Source: Aricia agestis
Taxonomy: Eukaryota; Arthropoda; Insecta; Lepidoptera; Lycaenidae
NCBI RefSeq assembly: GCF_905147365.1
Contig: NC_056409.1
Span: 17,861,001 to 17,925,000, forward strand
Length of the DNA stretch: 64,000 nt
Reading direction: 5' to 3'
How positions within the stretch are numbered: the stretch's first letter is position 1; each line of letters starts with the position of its first letter. Under the pieces are notes generated by a model. It had not been told where the DNA came from. It saw nothing but the letters and a program-made list of their open reading frames with translations, and did no database searches. Positions 23,301 to 38,300 of this stretch are shown here, in pieces. The position numbers and the translations under genes are program-made.

Positions 23301-26300
23301 TTGGAGCTCTGCTTGTAGGTCTTTACGTTTGTTTAGAATTTCTGGCGGAAAATCTTCTTTTATGTAGTAGGGCGATGCTTGTAATTTGTTTTTGTTTTTT
23401 AATATTTTTATTTTTAATCCCATAGTAATCATTGTCACGACAATAGGTCTGATGTTTATGCCTTTTTTACCAATGCGTTTTACTGACTCCAAACTATTTT
23501 CATTGCATTTGATGTTTAATATGTTGTTAATGATGTCCAGTACTAGGTTTTCCAGTTCCCGGTAGGATTTTTCATTTTCCTCCACCCCATATAATACTAT
23601 ATTTTTCCTTCTGTTCAGTCTCTCCATTTTTTCTATCTTGCTTTTTTGAATATTCAATTGTTCCTCTAGTTGGTTGTTTTTTAACTCCAAGCTGCTAAAC
23701 TTTTCATTAATGTTGTCAATAATGGTACTTTTCAGTTCTTCTTTCATCTCCAACATATCCGCTTTTTGTTGTCGCATTTCTTCTTGCATGGACCTCAATA
23801 AAAATTTAATTTCCTCCATTTTTTTGTGAGTTTGATAAGGAAATATAATATTATGGTGCTATTAGTGCCCTCTTGTGGTAGGTGGGTGAAACGTTTCTTG
23901 ACCAGAGTTGTCAAAGTGCCCTCTTGAGGTGAATGGCCGAAACACTTCCTGACCACAGTTATCTATGTCACGCACTAGTTCGGCTGATTAACAATAGATG
24001 GCGCTTTCTTGTGTTTTACACTCTTGATGATTTTGCAAGTTCGTAACTTTGCATTTTTGAGGTTATAAATTTCACCGACGCAGTTCTTTCTCCACACACT
24101 ATAAAAAATCCGGTATATTTCGAATAATTACAGTCACTTCACCGAGTTTATTTGATTTTTGCACTTAAACACTGTGAAAAAGTTGCAATTTGTCCGTTGT
24201 TAAGTCAATCACAATTTTGTAAGTTTTTTAGTGTTTTACACTTTCACTGAGAAAAACTTTACTTTGTCCATACAGTACTTTTCACTGTCCTTTGATTTAA
24301 TGCAGATTTGGAGAAGTTTAAACACTTTTGACTATTATTTTGATTTTTTTAACGCGGAGCCGATGTGAACCGTGGCACAGTGGCGCCCTCTCTCTCTCTC
24401 TCTTTTTAGTTAATACGATCTGTTATATTTTATTAGTGGAGTAACATTTTACTTAAAATTTAATAATTTATTCCTTTATGTCTAAAAAACTATATTAAAA
24501 AATTCTCTACCACTAATTAATATTATGTTTTATTCAAACAAGAACCTGTTTTATGTAATTTAATGAGAATAGAATAAACTTTTTGCACTTTAACTGACTC
24601 ACCCAATATCCATAAGATATCTAAAGCGCTTATTCCACTTGTCCTATTTAGAAGTCCTAGCTAGGATCCTACATAGGAGACTAATTAGTTCGCTTCTTAT
24701 TCCACTTGTCCTAATTTAGTGACTAAATCAGTTGTCATTTTGGTCAGACGTCTTCTTAATGGCCCAGTTCTATCAAGGCAACAAAAAATTGGTCTTCTCA
24801 TAGGCTTAACTGTTGGCTCAATGAAAATAAAAATAAATAAAAGGCGAAAAAGATGGTTGAAAGAATTTTTGCTCCACGTAAAATTATGAATTATGAACTT
24901 TCTAAACTACTTGGAACCAGCAGACTTAAGAAATTACCTACGAATGGATTCCAGATCTTATAACATAATATAAATTGACTTTAATACAGATTTAGCAGTT
25001 CCCGCTACAGATAAAAGGTTGAAACCATCTGGCAATACTGATTTAGTCATTCAGGAGCCACATTTTTTTCCGATTTAGGATCCTAGCTAGGATCCTAGCT
25101 TTCTAAATGTTATTCCACTTAATTAAATTTTTTAGGATCCTAGCTAGGACTTCCTAAATAGGACAAGTGGAATAAGCGCTTAAGACATATACCATCGCGG
25201 AGTTTTCTTAAGCTATTATTATTTTGCACTTTTTTTGGTAAAAGGTGGCCCCTTGCGAGTTTCTTACGCCGGTTCTTCTCGCCGGGGTTAGTTCCCGAAC
25301 CGGTGGTAGGCACCATGTAGACTTTCTGAGAACATTTGGTTCAAATTTATTCAGAAATAAAACAATTTTTATTTTATTGATTTATTCTGTAGACCTTTTC
25401 ATAGTGTACAATACTTGGTACATTATTTTGATAAATCTCGTAGGGTTCAGCCTGTGTTTGCAACGTAAGCGGAAAAATAATAATTATTTACGACATAACA
25501 TTAGAAATCCCAAAATTAACAGTATTTCTCCATTTAATGAATGTTATTATACTTATAAACCTTCCTCTTGAATCACTCTATCTATTAAAGAAAACCTCAT
25601 CAAAATCCGTTGCGTAGTTTTAAAGATTAAAGGAAACAAAGGGACATGAGGGGAAAAAAGCGACTTTGTTTTTTAACCGACTTCCAAAAAACGAGGAGGT
25701 TATATATTCGGTTTTTATTAGCAAATGGCGGAAAAAAATTTTTTTTTAGTTAATTGATATCAAAGTCCTTCATTGATATCAAATCAATTACGTGATAATA
25801 AATGAAACAACTTTTTTTTGACAATATTACGTGGATTTCTAGTTTTTTGTTCAAGTTAAAAAATGATTATAAAAAAAAGTATTAAATTTTTATAAACTTT
25901 TATGGCGTGATCTTGTTTTAAGTATGTTTATATCAAGGGCTCCACGAAGTGAAAAATTTTACGAAAATTATTTAAACGTTTTCTTTAAAGTACAATGAGG
26001 ACGGAAGCTCGAAAACTTCGTTAGTTAACATTTGTCTAATTTGTTGAAAAATTAACTTTAAGTTAAATTCCCAACGGAAGCAAATTCTTTGAAGTGTTCG
26101 GAATATACCATAAGTTTTTGAAAATTTTAAATTAATATTTAATACCTTTAAAAAAATAATCAGTGTGACGTGCTCGGTTTTGAAGCCACGCGCGCTACCT
26201 AAAAATGCCGCACGGAGGCTTACTTTCAGCGTTAAATTAAAATTATAAATAGTAGAGATAGAATTCCGGGAGTTGGGAAATTATGGAAATTTCCTCTTCT

Positions 26301-29300
26301 TTAAGAATCTTTTTTTTAAATTTCTTAAATGTTAATAGTTTCGGAGTTTTTAACAAAAAACATAATGCCTTTTTTTGCAAACTAATTTGCTTATAACTTT
26401 TGCATTTTTTCGATATATTTTTCTAGACGTCTTCCCGAATCTAATGAGCTATCGCACGTATTTTTATGACCCTTATCTCTATATTTCGCCATTCTCAACT
26501 TATCGCTTAGACTACAGTCCACGTGTGCGAAGAAATTAACACGAAAATATTGTTGGCTAGAACTCATATATTATTTATTTTACGATAACTTATCGGACAA
26601 GTAACGAGTAGTTAACGCAAGCAACTCAAGTAGATATTGCAAATCGATTATATTATACTCGTAACATGAAAATTACGTCAATAGATTTTGAAATATGAAT
26701 AGGTAGGTAGGTGCTTATTTTTTTTTCATCTTCATGTGCTATCAGAAATTATTAAAAAAACATTGCCTTTAGTAATTAAAGAGATTAAAAGAACTATTAA
26801 GTGTCCGTACATTTATATTGTATATGTTGTAGATTAGATTGTATTATTTGTATGTACACACCCGTTTACCCCATTACGAAAAAAAGACATTCAAAATGCA
26901 TTAACGTGAAGGTCCCTCACACGATTATATTCAGAATTTCGGGCCTACGTAACAAAATAAATTATAAAATATATTTATGAATCTTAGAGTGCTCGTAATT
27001 ATTTATGGCTTAAGTAATTTAATATGCATAGCATAGCAGAAGCACGTCATTTTGTATTTAAATACCAACATAGCACTAAAATTTACTACAGGTGTATAGT
27101 TGGAGGAAATTATTACCGTACGTTTTATTTCTCTTTCTCGGTCATCTTTGAAGGAGAAGTGGTAAAACAGACTCATTTGGACGGCTGTAATGCTAATTGC
27201 CAACCTAATTTAAAAATTAGCGTGACATAGGAAAGTTTTTAGTATTATTCAGTTCAGACTGATAGGACAGAAAGATAATAAGTATGTAGAGTGTAGACCT
27301 CCTCCCAATTCAACAACAGCTAGTCATAGTCAGGCTGTTTATACACACACCGCAGCGGCAGCGGCGTGTGTGTAAACAGCCTCAACAATAGGCGGGTCCA
27401 CATCAAGCGAGCCGCCTCGGGCGAGGCCCGCCGCGCGCGGCAAGCGAGCAGCCGCGGGCGAGGCATTCTCGCCGAGGGCGAGGCGGACGGGCGTGTACAG
27501 CAAGGTTGCCTCGCTCGAACAGCCCGAGCCATTGCTCACAAAGACACGATGGCACCGCACGTATGCACAGCCATGGCAGCTTATGCTTTTATTCTGCTAT
27601 ACACAACCATACACAACTATAAAAATAGGAGAATCTCGTCTGTATGATCCTTACAAAGACTCCATTTTTTTAGATCCTTAACAGGAATATTCATTTTGCG
27701 GCTGATTTTTCTCCAAGAATCTTCTCTCATCCCTCTGTTAGAGTAATTGGGATCCCTGGCATCCCAAAGCCATACATTTGCGGCGTATAAACTTATTAGT
27801 TGTCGACTCTGATCCTTCATTTTTGACCGCGGCACAAAATAAAACATGTGACGTCCACACTGCGCGAGGCAAACGACCGAGGCACCTTTGAGCATTTCAA
27901 AAAACCGACACCGCTCGGCTCGGCCGCGCGCGCGCTCACCCGAGCGTGAACATGCGCCCGCCTCGGGCGAACAACGTCCACACCAAGGCGTACGGCGCAT
28001 GCCGCGCGAGGCGGGCCTCGGCCGCGACGCGACGGCTCGCTTGGTGTGGACCCGCCTAATGCCGCGTGATTGGTGTTGTGGCAGACCAACAAATCCTGAA
28101 TCGCGCTAACGAAGTTTCTGAGATCGGCAACACTATAGAAGTATAGAACGTCTGAAATGACGTCTTGCTTCGGCCTGACCGAGTATAAAGGGCCCCACAC
28201 ATTAACAGTTCGCCGACAGGCCACCGCCTGGCAGAAAAAAGGAGCCTAGGAAAAGAGCACAGACTCGACATAGTTCCCGTGACGATTTTTTAGATTTTGT
28301 ATCGACGGTCTGACCCTTTACACCCCGCTCGGTCGGACGAACATCCTTGCAAGCCCCCACTGTGTAAAGTGGTGACTACTAACAAGGTCTGATCGTTTCC
28401 CCTTGGGCATCGCGTTAACGATTCAACCATATCGCGAATAGACTATAGAAAGATATTTACCAAACCATAGAGGAATATTTACCATCACACCATAAACTAT
28501 AATATATTATATGTGTGGATATTTACCACAAGTTCTTCTTGTCATCGACGACCTTGAGGTCCCTGGCCTCCATCCACTGGTCGGAGATGAACTTGGTGAG
28601 GTAGTTACGGATGTTGTCGGGCAGGATGACCACACACTTCTGTCCGGGCTTCAGCCCGCGTGCCGCCTGCAGCGCGCCCCACATCACCGCGCCGCTGCTG
28701 CCACCTGCATTGGGATTTTTTTAAACGGTAATGAGTGAAAGCGTCAAAATTCCTGCAATAGCTTAGCTAGCAGTTGGCACTGCCTTAAAATTATTATAAA
28801 GGTTGAGTAGAAAAAAGTGTAATATACAATTTTATGTTTATAATACGCTTTTTAACCGACTTCCAAAAACGAGGAGGTTATACGTTCGGCTGTGGATATG
28901 TTTTTTTTTTTATGTATGTTCAACGATTACTCCGCCGTTTGTGAACCGATTTTGAAAATTTTTGTTTTGTTATATTAGGTTTCACTCCAATTTGGTCCCA
29001 TTTTCACAAAAGTGGTGATCTGATGATGGGATCCATGAGTAATCCAGGGAACTCCTCAAAATTCAAATGGAAACATATGGTTTTTTTTATTTCTTAAGAA
29101 GTATTTCAGGTATATGTTACCAAAAAGTAAGATTTCGCACCAGGATACATAATGGTTCGAAGGTGGTGAACAGAACTCCTTACTCCTTGTGATGTATGTA
29201 GATACATATTTGGGGGTTTTGGCGTTGTCTTTAGAACTGAAAGCATATACTACTTTGCAAATTTAATTAATCATCATCATCATCACCACTATTGCACCAT

Positions 29301-32300
29301 ACATCCATGAGTAATCGAGGGAACTCGTCAAAATTTATATGGAAACATATACTGATTTCGATTATATGAGAAGTATCCTAAGCATATGCTACCAAAAAGC
29401 AAGATTTTGCTATTAGATAATATACCATAGTTCCGAAGGTGCTAAGAGAACTCCGGATTCCTTATAAATACAAGTTTGCGGCTTTCGGAGTTGGTTTAAG
29501 AACTGAAAGCATATGCTACTATGCAAGTTACATTCATCATCATCATCATCATCACTACCACCAGTCACCAGACCAAGAATTATCTAATTATAACCCTATT
29601 GTTGGTACTTTTAATCGTCTTTAAGATCGAAACCCGAATTTGTCGAACGATTTAAAAAATTATAATGTTAAATCAATGTAAATGATTCCACCTTAGTGTT
29701 TAGGTTACCAAGTTAGCAATTTGATCATGAGATCTTTGAGGTATGCTAATCTCCTTAAAAATACGGACGATTATATTTGAGCATAATATTATATTATGTT
29801 GAGCCGATGAGTTTTCATTAGTGTAATGATAGAAAGAAAGTCACTGAACAGAACTTTAGAGCCTTTAAAGACAGGCGTATGAACATTAATTTTATCATTG
29901 CTTGATTAACGTCAAGCATATTATACAGTGGTATATGCTTGGAGTTGCTTAAGCAATAATTCTCAAGTGGTAGTGATCTCAGACAATGACTTCTCACATC
30001 ATGAAAGTGTATCCTGAATCCAAAGTCATTAAGCATAACACATTAGTCTGTACAGGAAACCTTATAAATGACTAAAAAGAGTGAAAATATTATTTTTAAC
30101 AAAAAATTAAAACCGACTTCCAGGGTAAAAACAATAATAATTTATAATGAACAAAAAAGTATTAAATAATTTAATAATTCTTACTCTTTGAAGTGCCTTA
30201 GGCATAATTCTCCTAAACCTCAACTATTTCTGTACACAATATCTTCATTATTTGAAGTCGGTACCAGTTTTAAATATAAAAAATATTTTGTCATAGAACT
30301 CAGTATTATTAGCTGGTACCGTCTTCAAAATAATGAAGATTGTGTACATAAATAGTTGAGGTTTAGGAGAATTATGCCTAAGGCACTTCAAAGAGTAAGA
30401 ATTATTAAATTATTTAATACTTTTTTGTTCATTATAAATTATTATTGTTTTTACCCTGGAAGTCGGTTTTAATTTTTTGTTAAAAATAATAATTTGAGTC
30501 GAGGTTAGCTGTGTTCACTGTTTAGCTTAGGAAAGCAGAAGCATAATAGGCATAATAAAGTTGGGTAGCAAAGGGAATGTCCAAGAGCACTAAGAAACAA
30601 TTTAGGTACTTTTTCGTCACTTCTTATTTGTTGACATAATTTATATTTTGAATATTATTTGCCCACTTCAGTCTAGATAAACATAATCTAGTATAATCTA
30701 GTAGTTTCAGAGACAATTCGTGTCGCGTTTCACGATTTCCGTTTAGCGGTCGTAACTATAAGCTGCAAATTGCAGATTTGCGTAGTCTATTTTTAATATT
30801 TGGATATACCATTTGCATTACAATGATCAAGTACCCGGCTTGAGTTACTAACGTCACAGCAAACATTCAGTTATTAATAGATCACGAATATTGTGTATTG
30901 TGTACCTAACCAATGTGCATCACCTATGACTTCTAGATTAGGTACAAGATAGGGATAACACAGTTCAAAATCACATGACGTGTTAAATTTTCATTCAAAG
31001 AGTAATCAATCTGATTTAATAATATTTATAGAATAACTTATAAAACCTACGTATTACGATAAGTTATCATTATGAGGCCAAACAGTGTGTAATCAATGTT
31101 TTTTGTTGATAAAGGAAATGAACCCGTGTTATTGCCGCTAATGATTAATTATCTTATACTAACCATTATTAACTAAATTATCTGTGTCAAAATACATAAT
31201 GTTACATAAGTATAATAATACATACTGGGAACCGAGTGAGTACTCAGCAGTCAATCAATGCACTATTACATTAAGATGCAAAAATATGTAAACAAACACG
31301 AATGGTGTGTGGTGACTACTATCTGCTGAGATAATTAATAGTAGTAGGGAAGGGGTAGGTACTAATTTTGTAGTCACTCGAGCGTAATGGAGACCTAGTA
31401 GGTTTTTTACATTAGGTAAAACTGATTAAAAAATAATAAGAGCGTTTTTAGGGTTCCGTAGCCAAATGGCAAAAACGGAACCCTTATAGATTCTTCATGT
31501 CTGTCTGTCTGTCTGTCCGTCCGTATGTCACAGCCACTTTTCTCCGAAACTATAGGAGCTATACTATTGAAACTTGGTAAGTAGATGACGTAGTCTGTGA
31601 ACTGCATTAAGATTTTGATACAAAAATGGAAAAATTATTAAAAATTTTAGGAGTCCCCATAGGTACAACTGAAACAAAAACTATTTTTTTTTATCTAAGC
31701 TATGCGTGTGGGGTATCTATGGATAGGCCTTAAAAACAATATTGAGGTTTCTAATATAATTTTTTTCTAACCTGAATAGTTTGCGAGAGAGACTCTTCCA
31801 AAGTGGTAAAATGTGTGGCACCCCCCCCCCCCCTCTAATTTCTAAATGATAAGTCTAAAAAAATATATGATGTACATTACTATAAAAACTACCAACGAAA
31901 ATTGGTTTGAACGAGATCTAGCTAGTAGTTTTTTATACGTCATAAATGGTAAACCTTAAATTAACTTTCATTAAATCAACTGAAACATAAAAATAAATCA
32001 AAAACCTTTTAATTTCATAAAAAATAAACCTTATTGTTGCTGCGGAACCCTTCATGGGTGAGTCCAACTCGCACTTAGCAGGTTTTTATTTATTTTAGCG
32101 GTGGGTTCAGAAACTGCAGCCATTTTAAAGTTTGGGAAAAGAAAAGATATCTTGAAAATTGCTTATTTAGGTTAATTATAAACATATTTTAGACAAAAAG
32201 GACTAAATCATTTAGTTTAGTGCAAAATAAAATATCTGCGAAACTTAGTTAGGAAAATATGAAGCTTTATTTTTTTACATTTTAAAATGTCCCTACAGGC

Positions 32301-35300
32301 TTACCTAACCTTTGAATCGTCAGTGCTTTATATGGAAGCTTCTTTGGGGTATACTAAACATCCCCTATCTTAATCTGACAGTTTCGTTCGCTCGAGCTAG
32401 TCCCGAAATCCCCTCTTCCCTTCCCCAACTATAGTTGTTTATACTAATCGCAGCTGTCCGACTCTACAATGCTTGAAGTTAATCCTATTTAATATTCATT
32501 AGATCATACTTAACAAGTCTATTTCAAATTGCATCTATTAATTAATGTATGATGTAAGATTATTATTGACAAACATCTCTGTTTTATTGAATAACTAGCT
32601 GTTGCCCGCGACTTCGTCCGCGTGGACCTCAGTTTATAGTGCGCGATGTTCAAACAACAAAATTGGTGTCAAAAGCTTTTATAAAAAAACCCTGGTACCC
32701 CTTAAATCAAAACACCCAAAAACAGCTGTGCAGTGTGCACATAACTTATTTCATTTTTTTAAATTAAACTTTATTTATGCCAAATTTTAAAGTATATTTA
32801 GCCCCCCAATTACACAACTTTACCCATAAACTATTTATCATTGATAGGTTTAAGGTTACGTCACTCATCACTGCATAGATAAAGTACAAAGTTATTTAAT
32901 AAAGTAAAAAAGAAATGACAATCGAAAAAACCGAAATTTGAATGTAAGATACCACCTCTTATAGAAAGACTTTTGAGCAAGCGTCAGCGCGATGTAGGAG
33001 ACGGCACGGCGTCATCTATTATGTATTTTTGGAAGTAACTTAATTTGAACAAATTTACGGATTTTTACCCCCTTTACAACCCTTTTTTCCAGTTAAAAAG
33101 TAGCCTATGTCCTTTCTCAGGCTTTAGACTATCTGTGTACAAAATTTCATTACAATCGGTTCGGTAGTTTTGGCGTGAAAGCGAGACAGACAGACAGACA
33201 GAGATACTTTCGCATTTATAATATTAGTATAGATTATTGTGACTAGAGATCGCCCAATGGTCGAAATTCGACCTTACTTGCAACGACATTAGGACTACTA
33301 CCTATATTTTGTAAAAAATATTGACTTCATCATAGTTTTTTCAATTCTTGTCTCTGGGACTCAGCTGATCTCAGACTGGCCGTTTAAGCGTTGTCTAATT
33401 CTAATGGTATCTAAAATTAAATAAAAAAAAAACCATAATCCATTTTCAATTTGTCAACTTGTTGTCAACAGACCTCAACCATAAATTAAAGAGTATACTC
33501 ACAAATCTATCATTTTTCCTAGTAGTAGTGTCGTAGTGTGTGTAACGTTTTATTTGTTAAAAATATATATGATAAAAGCATAATTTTAAAATAATATTAG
33601 CTCGATGCACTCCTTCACCATATAAACTATAACTGTGCGAAATTTCACGCATCTACGTTTTCCCATTTTTCGTAAAAAGGGTTAAGTACAAAGTTTTTCT
33701 GTCACGTATTAATATATAGATATCGAGCTCGTGTCTAAGGCCGGTATAAATAGTCAGTACTCAAGATGCAACTTGGTCTCAAGACGCGATTCGACTCTAT
33801 GATTGGTCCAAATTTTGACAGCCAACCAATCACAGAGCCTGAACTGAACTGTGTCTTGAGACCGACATGTATCTTGAGTACTGACTATTTATACCGGCCC
33901 TAGACAGTCAGTCAGGGCACAAATAAAATAATAATGTAACTGCACAATTTGCTACATTCACTTTTACAGTCCTCTTAGGGGCTTAAAAGTAAAATCTACT
34001 GAAACATATTCAACTAATTTTCCTGTATTTCATATTTTTATAACAATAAATCTTACCAAAAATATTTTTAAATTGTTATTCAAGGTTGTTATGAATTTAT
34101 ACCTATTTTAATATTTTACATAATATTAACCACGAAATACATTATGTACATACATTCATTTCATACATAAAATATAAGCAAATCAAGCTTAAGTTTTCTA
34201 ATATTATTTACTTGACTTCCGGGATTGTAAATTACTTTAATACATGGTTAAAATTAACCTACACTTATTCTGGGACTCGTTTTATAAATGATCTGTGACT
34301 ACAAAATGCAGTAAACTGGATAAGTATAATAATATGTATGGCTGCATGACGACACAGACCTAATAACTTCCCAAGAAATAAAAAAAAACTGAAATTTGTT
34401 CGATATTCAAAAACTCTTTCTAGCTCCGTTGACGCTCACTACTCAGGTCATTCTTACTAACCAGCCTTATTTAGATATTGAACAATGAACATACCGCATA
34501 GGAGGCCTTCTTGTTGTATGAGTCGTCTGGCCATGTTGAGGGAGTTGAAGTCGTCGGTCTTCACCCATCTGTCCACGACCTTCCGGTCGATCGTCTTCGG
34601 GAAAAAGTCGTAGCCGATACCCTCCACCTATGTAATGAACAACGATTAATGGGTCATAAGTCATACCTTACTCTTAAGTCGAAAACGAGACTAGTCGTGG
34701 CACGGAATTTCATCTTGTGTCGGTCTGTATGGGTAAAAAAATCTTTTTTAGCTTTATACGACGTTTTGCCAAATATTAAGGCCACAACGATGTGTAGCAG
34801 ACAAGGACACAACACCGTACTAATATCAGCTATCTGACGGTTTTAGCACTACTACCGCCACTACTACCGAGATTTCTTCGGCGCCCAGAGTGCTGATAGT
34901 GCTAAAAAATTGGCACCCATTTTGTTTGCCTCCAGCGCCCCTTTTTGTCCGGCTTCCTGGGCGGTCGCCCAGCGTCAACCCCCTCTAACGCCACTACTGG
35001 CTTTAATGTCTGTATACAGAGAGTAGATCTTTCTAAATAAGTGGAAACATTTTTCAAAAAAAATATCCTTTCTGTATTCGAATCGATGTTTCAAATCGTT
35101 GTAGTAACTCGTAAGTGCGAGGTCTTGGCTACAGTTAATCTACTCGATAAAGATTACGAACATTTCGTCACAGAGTTCACAAATATCGTTATTGTTGAAA
35201 TCAGGTCGAGACAACATATATGTTTATGTAATCTATCTTAACTGCAAATACTTGACCATGATTTTTTAAACTACACTATTACAATAGGCTTGATGACTAA

Positions 35301-38300
35301 TTTTTTTTCTTATTGGTAATTGAAAGACCCTTAAAAAATAGAAACATCGCTGAAAGAATGACTCTGATAGCTTAAAAATTCACCAAGATATGACAATTCA
35401 AACATCTCATAAAATAGACCTGCCCGAAACGTTCCATACAAAGTGCTACGAAAGACTGACGTCACTCTTTCGTAGTTTGTACGCATCGGAAGAGAACTTT
35501 GTTCGATAGGTATATTAAATATTGCGTTTATGAAAGTGGTTTCATAACAAAAGTGGCTTTTAATTGCATAAGTTATCGAATGGTATACAAATATTAAGAA
35601 ATTTAATTGAAAAAAAAATCGACTTGATTATCCAACTTTGAAGGCGCATAGCAAAAAAAAATGAAAATGCTATCGAGCTGAAATTTTGGGAACACTTATT
35701 TTTCACCGTGATTTCTTTATTTTATTAACAAAATTCGCTAATCTTTGACCTTGTCATCATCCCTATTCACCTATACAACCAACTTCTGAAGAGCCAATTC
35801 GTTTTTCCGTATTTTTACCAATATCGACTATACAGTGTAAATTTATTTATATTAGTGTAAATTTAAGTAAAGGGTATAATGGGTTTGACATATCTTCGGA
35901 TAAAAATCCCTAATTAAATATACTTAGATTTAAAAAAAAATTCAACTATCCATAATGCGGAAGTGTGTCGGTCATGTGCGTGTTTTAACCGCTGAATCTA
36001 TTAAGATTTTTAGTATGAAGATACAAATCTGAAAAATTTTACGTTTCCCGCGTTTTGGATGAAGTTGCGAACAACAACATTCATTTTAGGTATCTCTTCA
36101 TTTGGATGTGTTCAGATTCATTTCCATACATCCTTTTATACAGCATGTAACAAAACTAAGTGATAATACTTTAGGGTGTGTACGTGTTCCATGTAGAGAG
36201 TTCACTGTGAAAGTATTATCACATAGTTTTGTTACACCCTGTATTTATAAAAACAATCTACCAGAAAATTCAAACCATACATCACCTCATACATTGTGAT
36301 GTCGGTTTTGTTAATCTCATCAGGTTCTGCCAGTATCGAGCCGTAGGGATCGACTCCCACCACCACACAGTTGGGGTTCCTCTCCTTGATCTTGTGCGCG
36401 GTGCCGGAGATGGTGCCGCCGGTGCCGGCACCGATCACCACCATATCGATGTCGTCGTCAAGAGACCACAGAATCTCCTCCGCGGTACCATCGTAGTGGG
36501 CGATAGGGTTGTTCGGATTGTTGTACTGAAGGCAGAGCACAATTTACCATTAAGTACACTTCATTTCTTATCGTGCTATATTACTAGCGGGCCCGACGGA
36601 CGTTGTCCCTTCATATCCATTAAGTTTAAATAGTCGAAAGTTACTTCAATTGAATCAATTACATACATTCTATTTATTTATTTACGAGGGCTGCTATTTA
36701 TGTATCCGGAACTGGCCACTTACAAGAACAATATTTAAAAAGTAATTACAACATTTGAAAATAGAACTCTTTGGTTGAAGAATACATTTTGTTTCATGTG
36801 ACTGTCAATTATTTTTCCATTGTGGCGTCATTTTGAAAATTGCGTGTCTTCATTTGCCATGGATTTAACGCGTGAACATTTTCGTGCAATGATTTACTAC
36901 GATTTTCGGCGTGGGCTAAATCAACAACAGTGCTTTATTCAACTCACCGCAACTTTTGGAGATGAAGCACCATCAAAAACCACTGTTTATCACTGGTACA
37001 GTGAGTTTAATCGTGGGCGGTCTATGCTCACGGATGAAAATAAAGAAGGTCGCCCAAAAACAGCTGTTGTCCCACAAAATATAGATGCTGTGCGGGAACT
37101 AATAATGCGTGATCGTCATGTTACATATCGCGAGATAGAGGCGTCCTTAGGCATAAGTATGACGAGCATACATAAGATATTACACGAACATTTGGCTGTA
37201 AAAAAAATATGTTCGCGTTGGATTCCGCACAACTTGACAATCGATCAAAAACGGGCTCGTGTCGATTGGTGCAAAAAAATGATAAAAAAATACAACCGTG
37301 GTACGTCAAAAGCCGTTTATAATATCTACACAGGTGATGAATCTTGGATCTATGCATATGACCCCGAAACTAAACAACAGTCAACGGTGTGGGTGTTCCA
37401 AGATGAGCCGAAACCAACAAAAGTTACTCGTGCAAAAAGTACTTTGAAGCAAATGGTCGCCTGTTTTTTTGGAATTAATGGATATGTGGCTACAGTGCCA
37501 TTAGAGAATCGTAAAACGGTTAATTCTGAATGGTATACGACCATTTGTTTACCAGAAGTCTTTGAAGAAATAAGAAAGGACAACCGACAACGCAGAATCA
37601 TATTACATCACGACAATGCTAGCTGTCACACCTCAGCTGAAACAACTCAGTTTTTGGAGGGTCAAAAGATCGAATTGACTGGTCATCCGCCGTACAGCCC
37701 TGATTTGGTACCTAACGATTTCTTTTTATTTCCATACGCGAAGAACAAATTACGTGGTCAACGTTTTTCGAGCCGCGAAGAGGCTGTTGATGCGTTCAAA
37801 ATGCACGTTTTGGAGATACCTCAATCAGAATGGAAAAAGTGCTATGAAAATTGGTTCCAGCGTATGCAAAAGTGTGTCGATCATCGCGGCGAATATTTTG
37901 AAAAGCAATAAAACCATATTAAATGATATATGTTTGTTTCTTTTTTTAATTCCGGATACATAAATAGCAGCCCTCGTAAAAACAACTGATGCTGTTTCAG
38001 TTCAGAATTTCAAATTTGCTTCTATCGTGACTTCTAACCTCTAAGTTGTGATATAATATTTTATATTATGATATGACCACAATTAACAACAAAAAAAACT
38101 CACTTGATCAAGTAATACACCATTTGGAATTTCCTTGACCAACCGACGAGCAACACCAATGTTACTCTCTGGGGAAGAAGATGGGGCTTCTGTTGGTGTC
38201 CTTATGATTTCAGCACCGAGAGCCTTCATGGTATTAACTTTCTCATCTGACATCTTCTCGGGCAATACAATTACACATCTGTATCCTAGAATATTTTCAA

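Larger units (their letters stand above)
19798..24402 (-). mobile_element. Full-length two-ORF LINE (RTE-like C-terminus) in CBS intron 7
   Basis: The element is 4605 bp and framed by the exact 13-bp duplication TTTTTAGTTAATA at 19785-19797 and 24403-24415. Read on the minus strand it has a ~583-base 5' UTR starting with GA repeats, ORF1 (23819-22995), ORF2 (22994 to 20074), a ~276-base 3' UTR and a TTTTA/TTTA-type tail. It lies in the same sense as CBS. Only one lesion is evident, a 1-base frameshift near 20481. Clade assignment is tentative: the C-terminal WAGHVARMSDDRW box is typical of RTE-type elements, but a coiled-coil ORF1 is unusual for that clade. Confidence 0.93.

Noticed and set aside
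27339..28271. Several GC-rich ORFs on both strands
   Set aside because: Overlapping frames caused by high GC at the ends of the MADF-bearing element; only the MADF segment has family support.
28511..28738. Plus-strand ORF of 75 residues
   Set aside because: Antisense of CBS exon 7.
36229..36633. Plus-strand ORF of 134 residues
   Set aside because: Antisense of CBS exon 5, which splices in frame on the minus strand.
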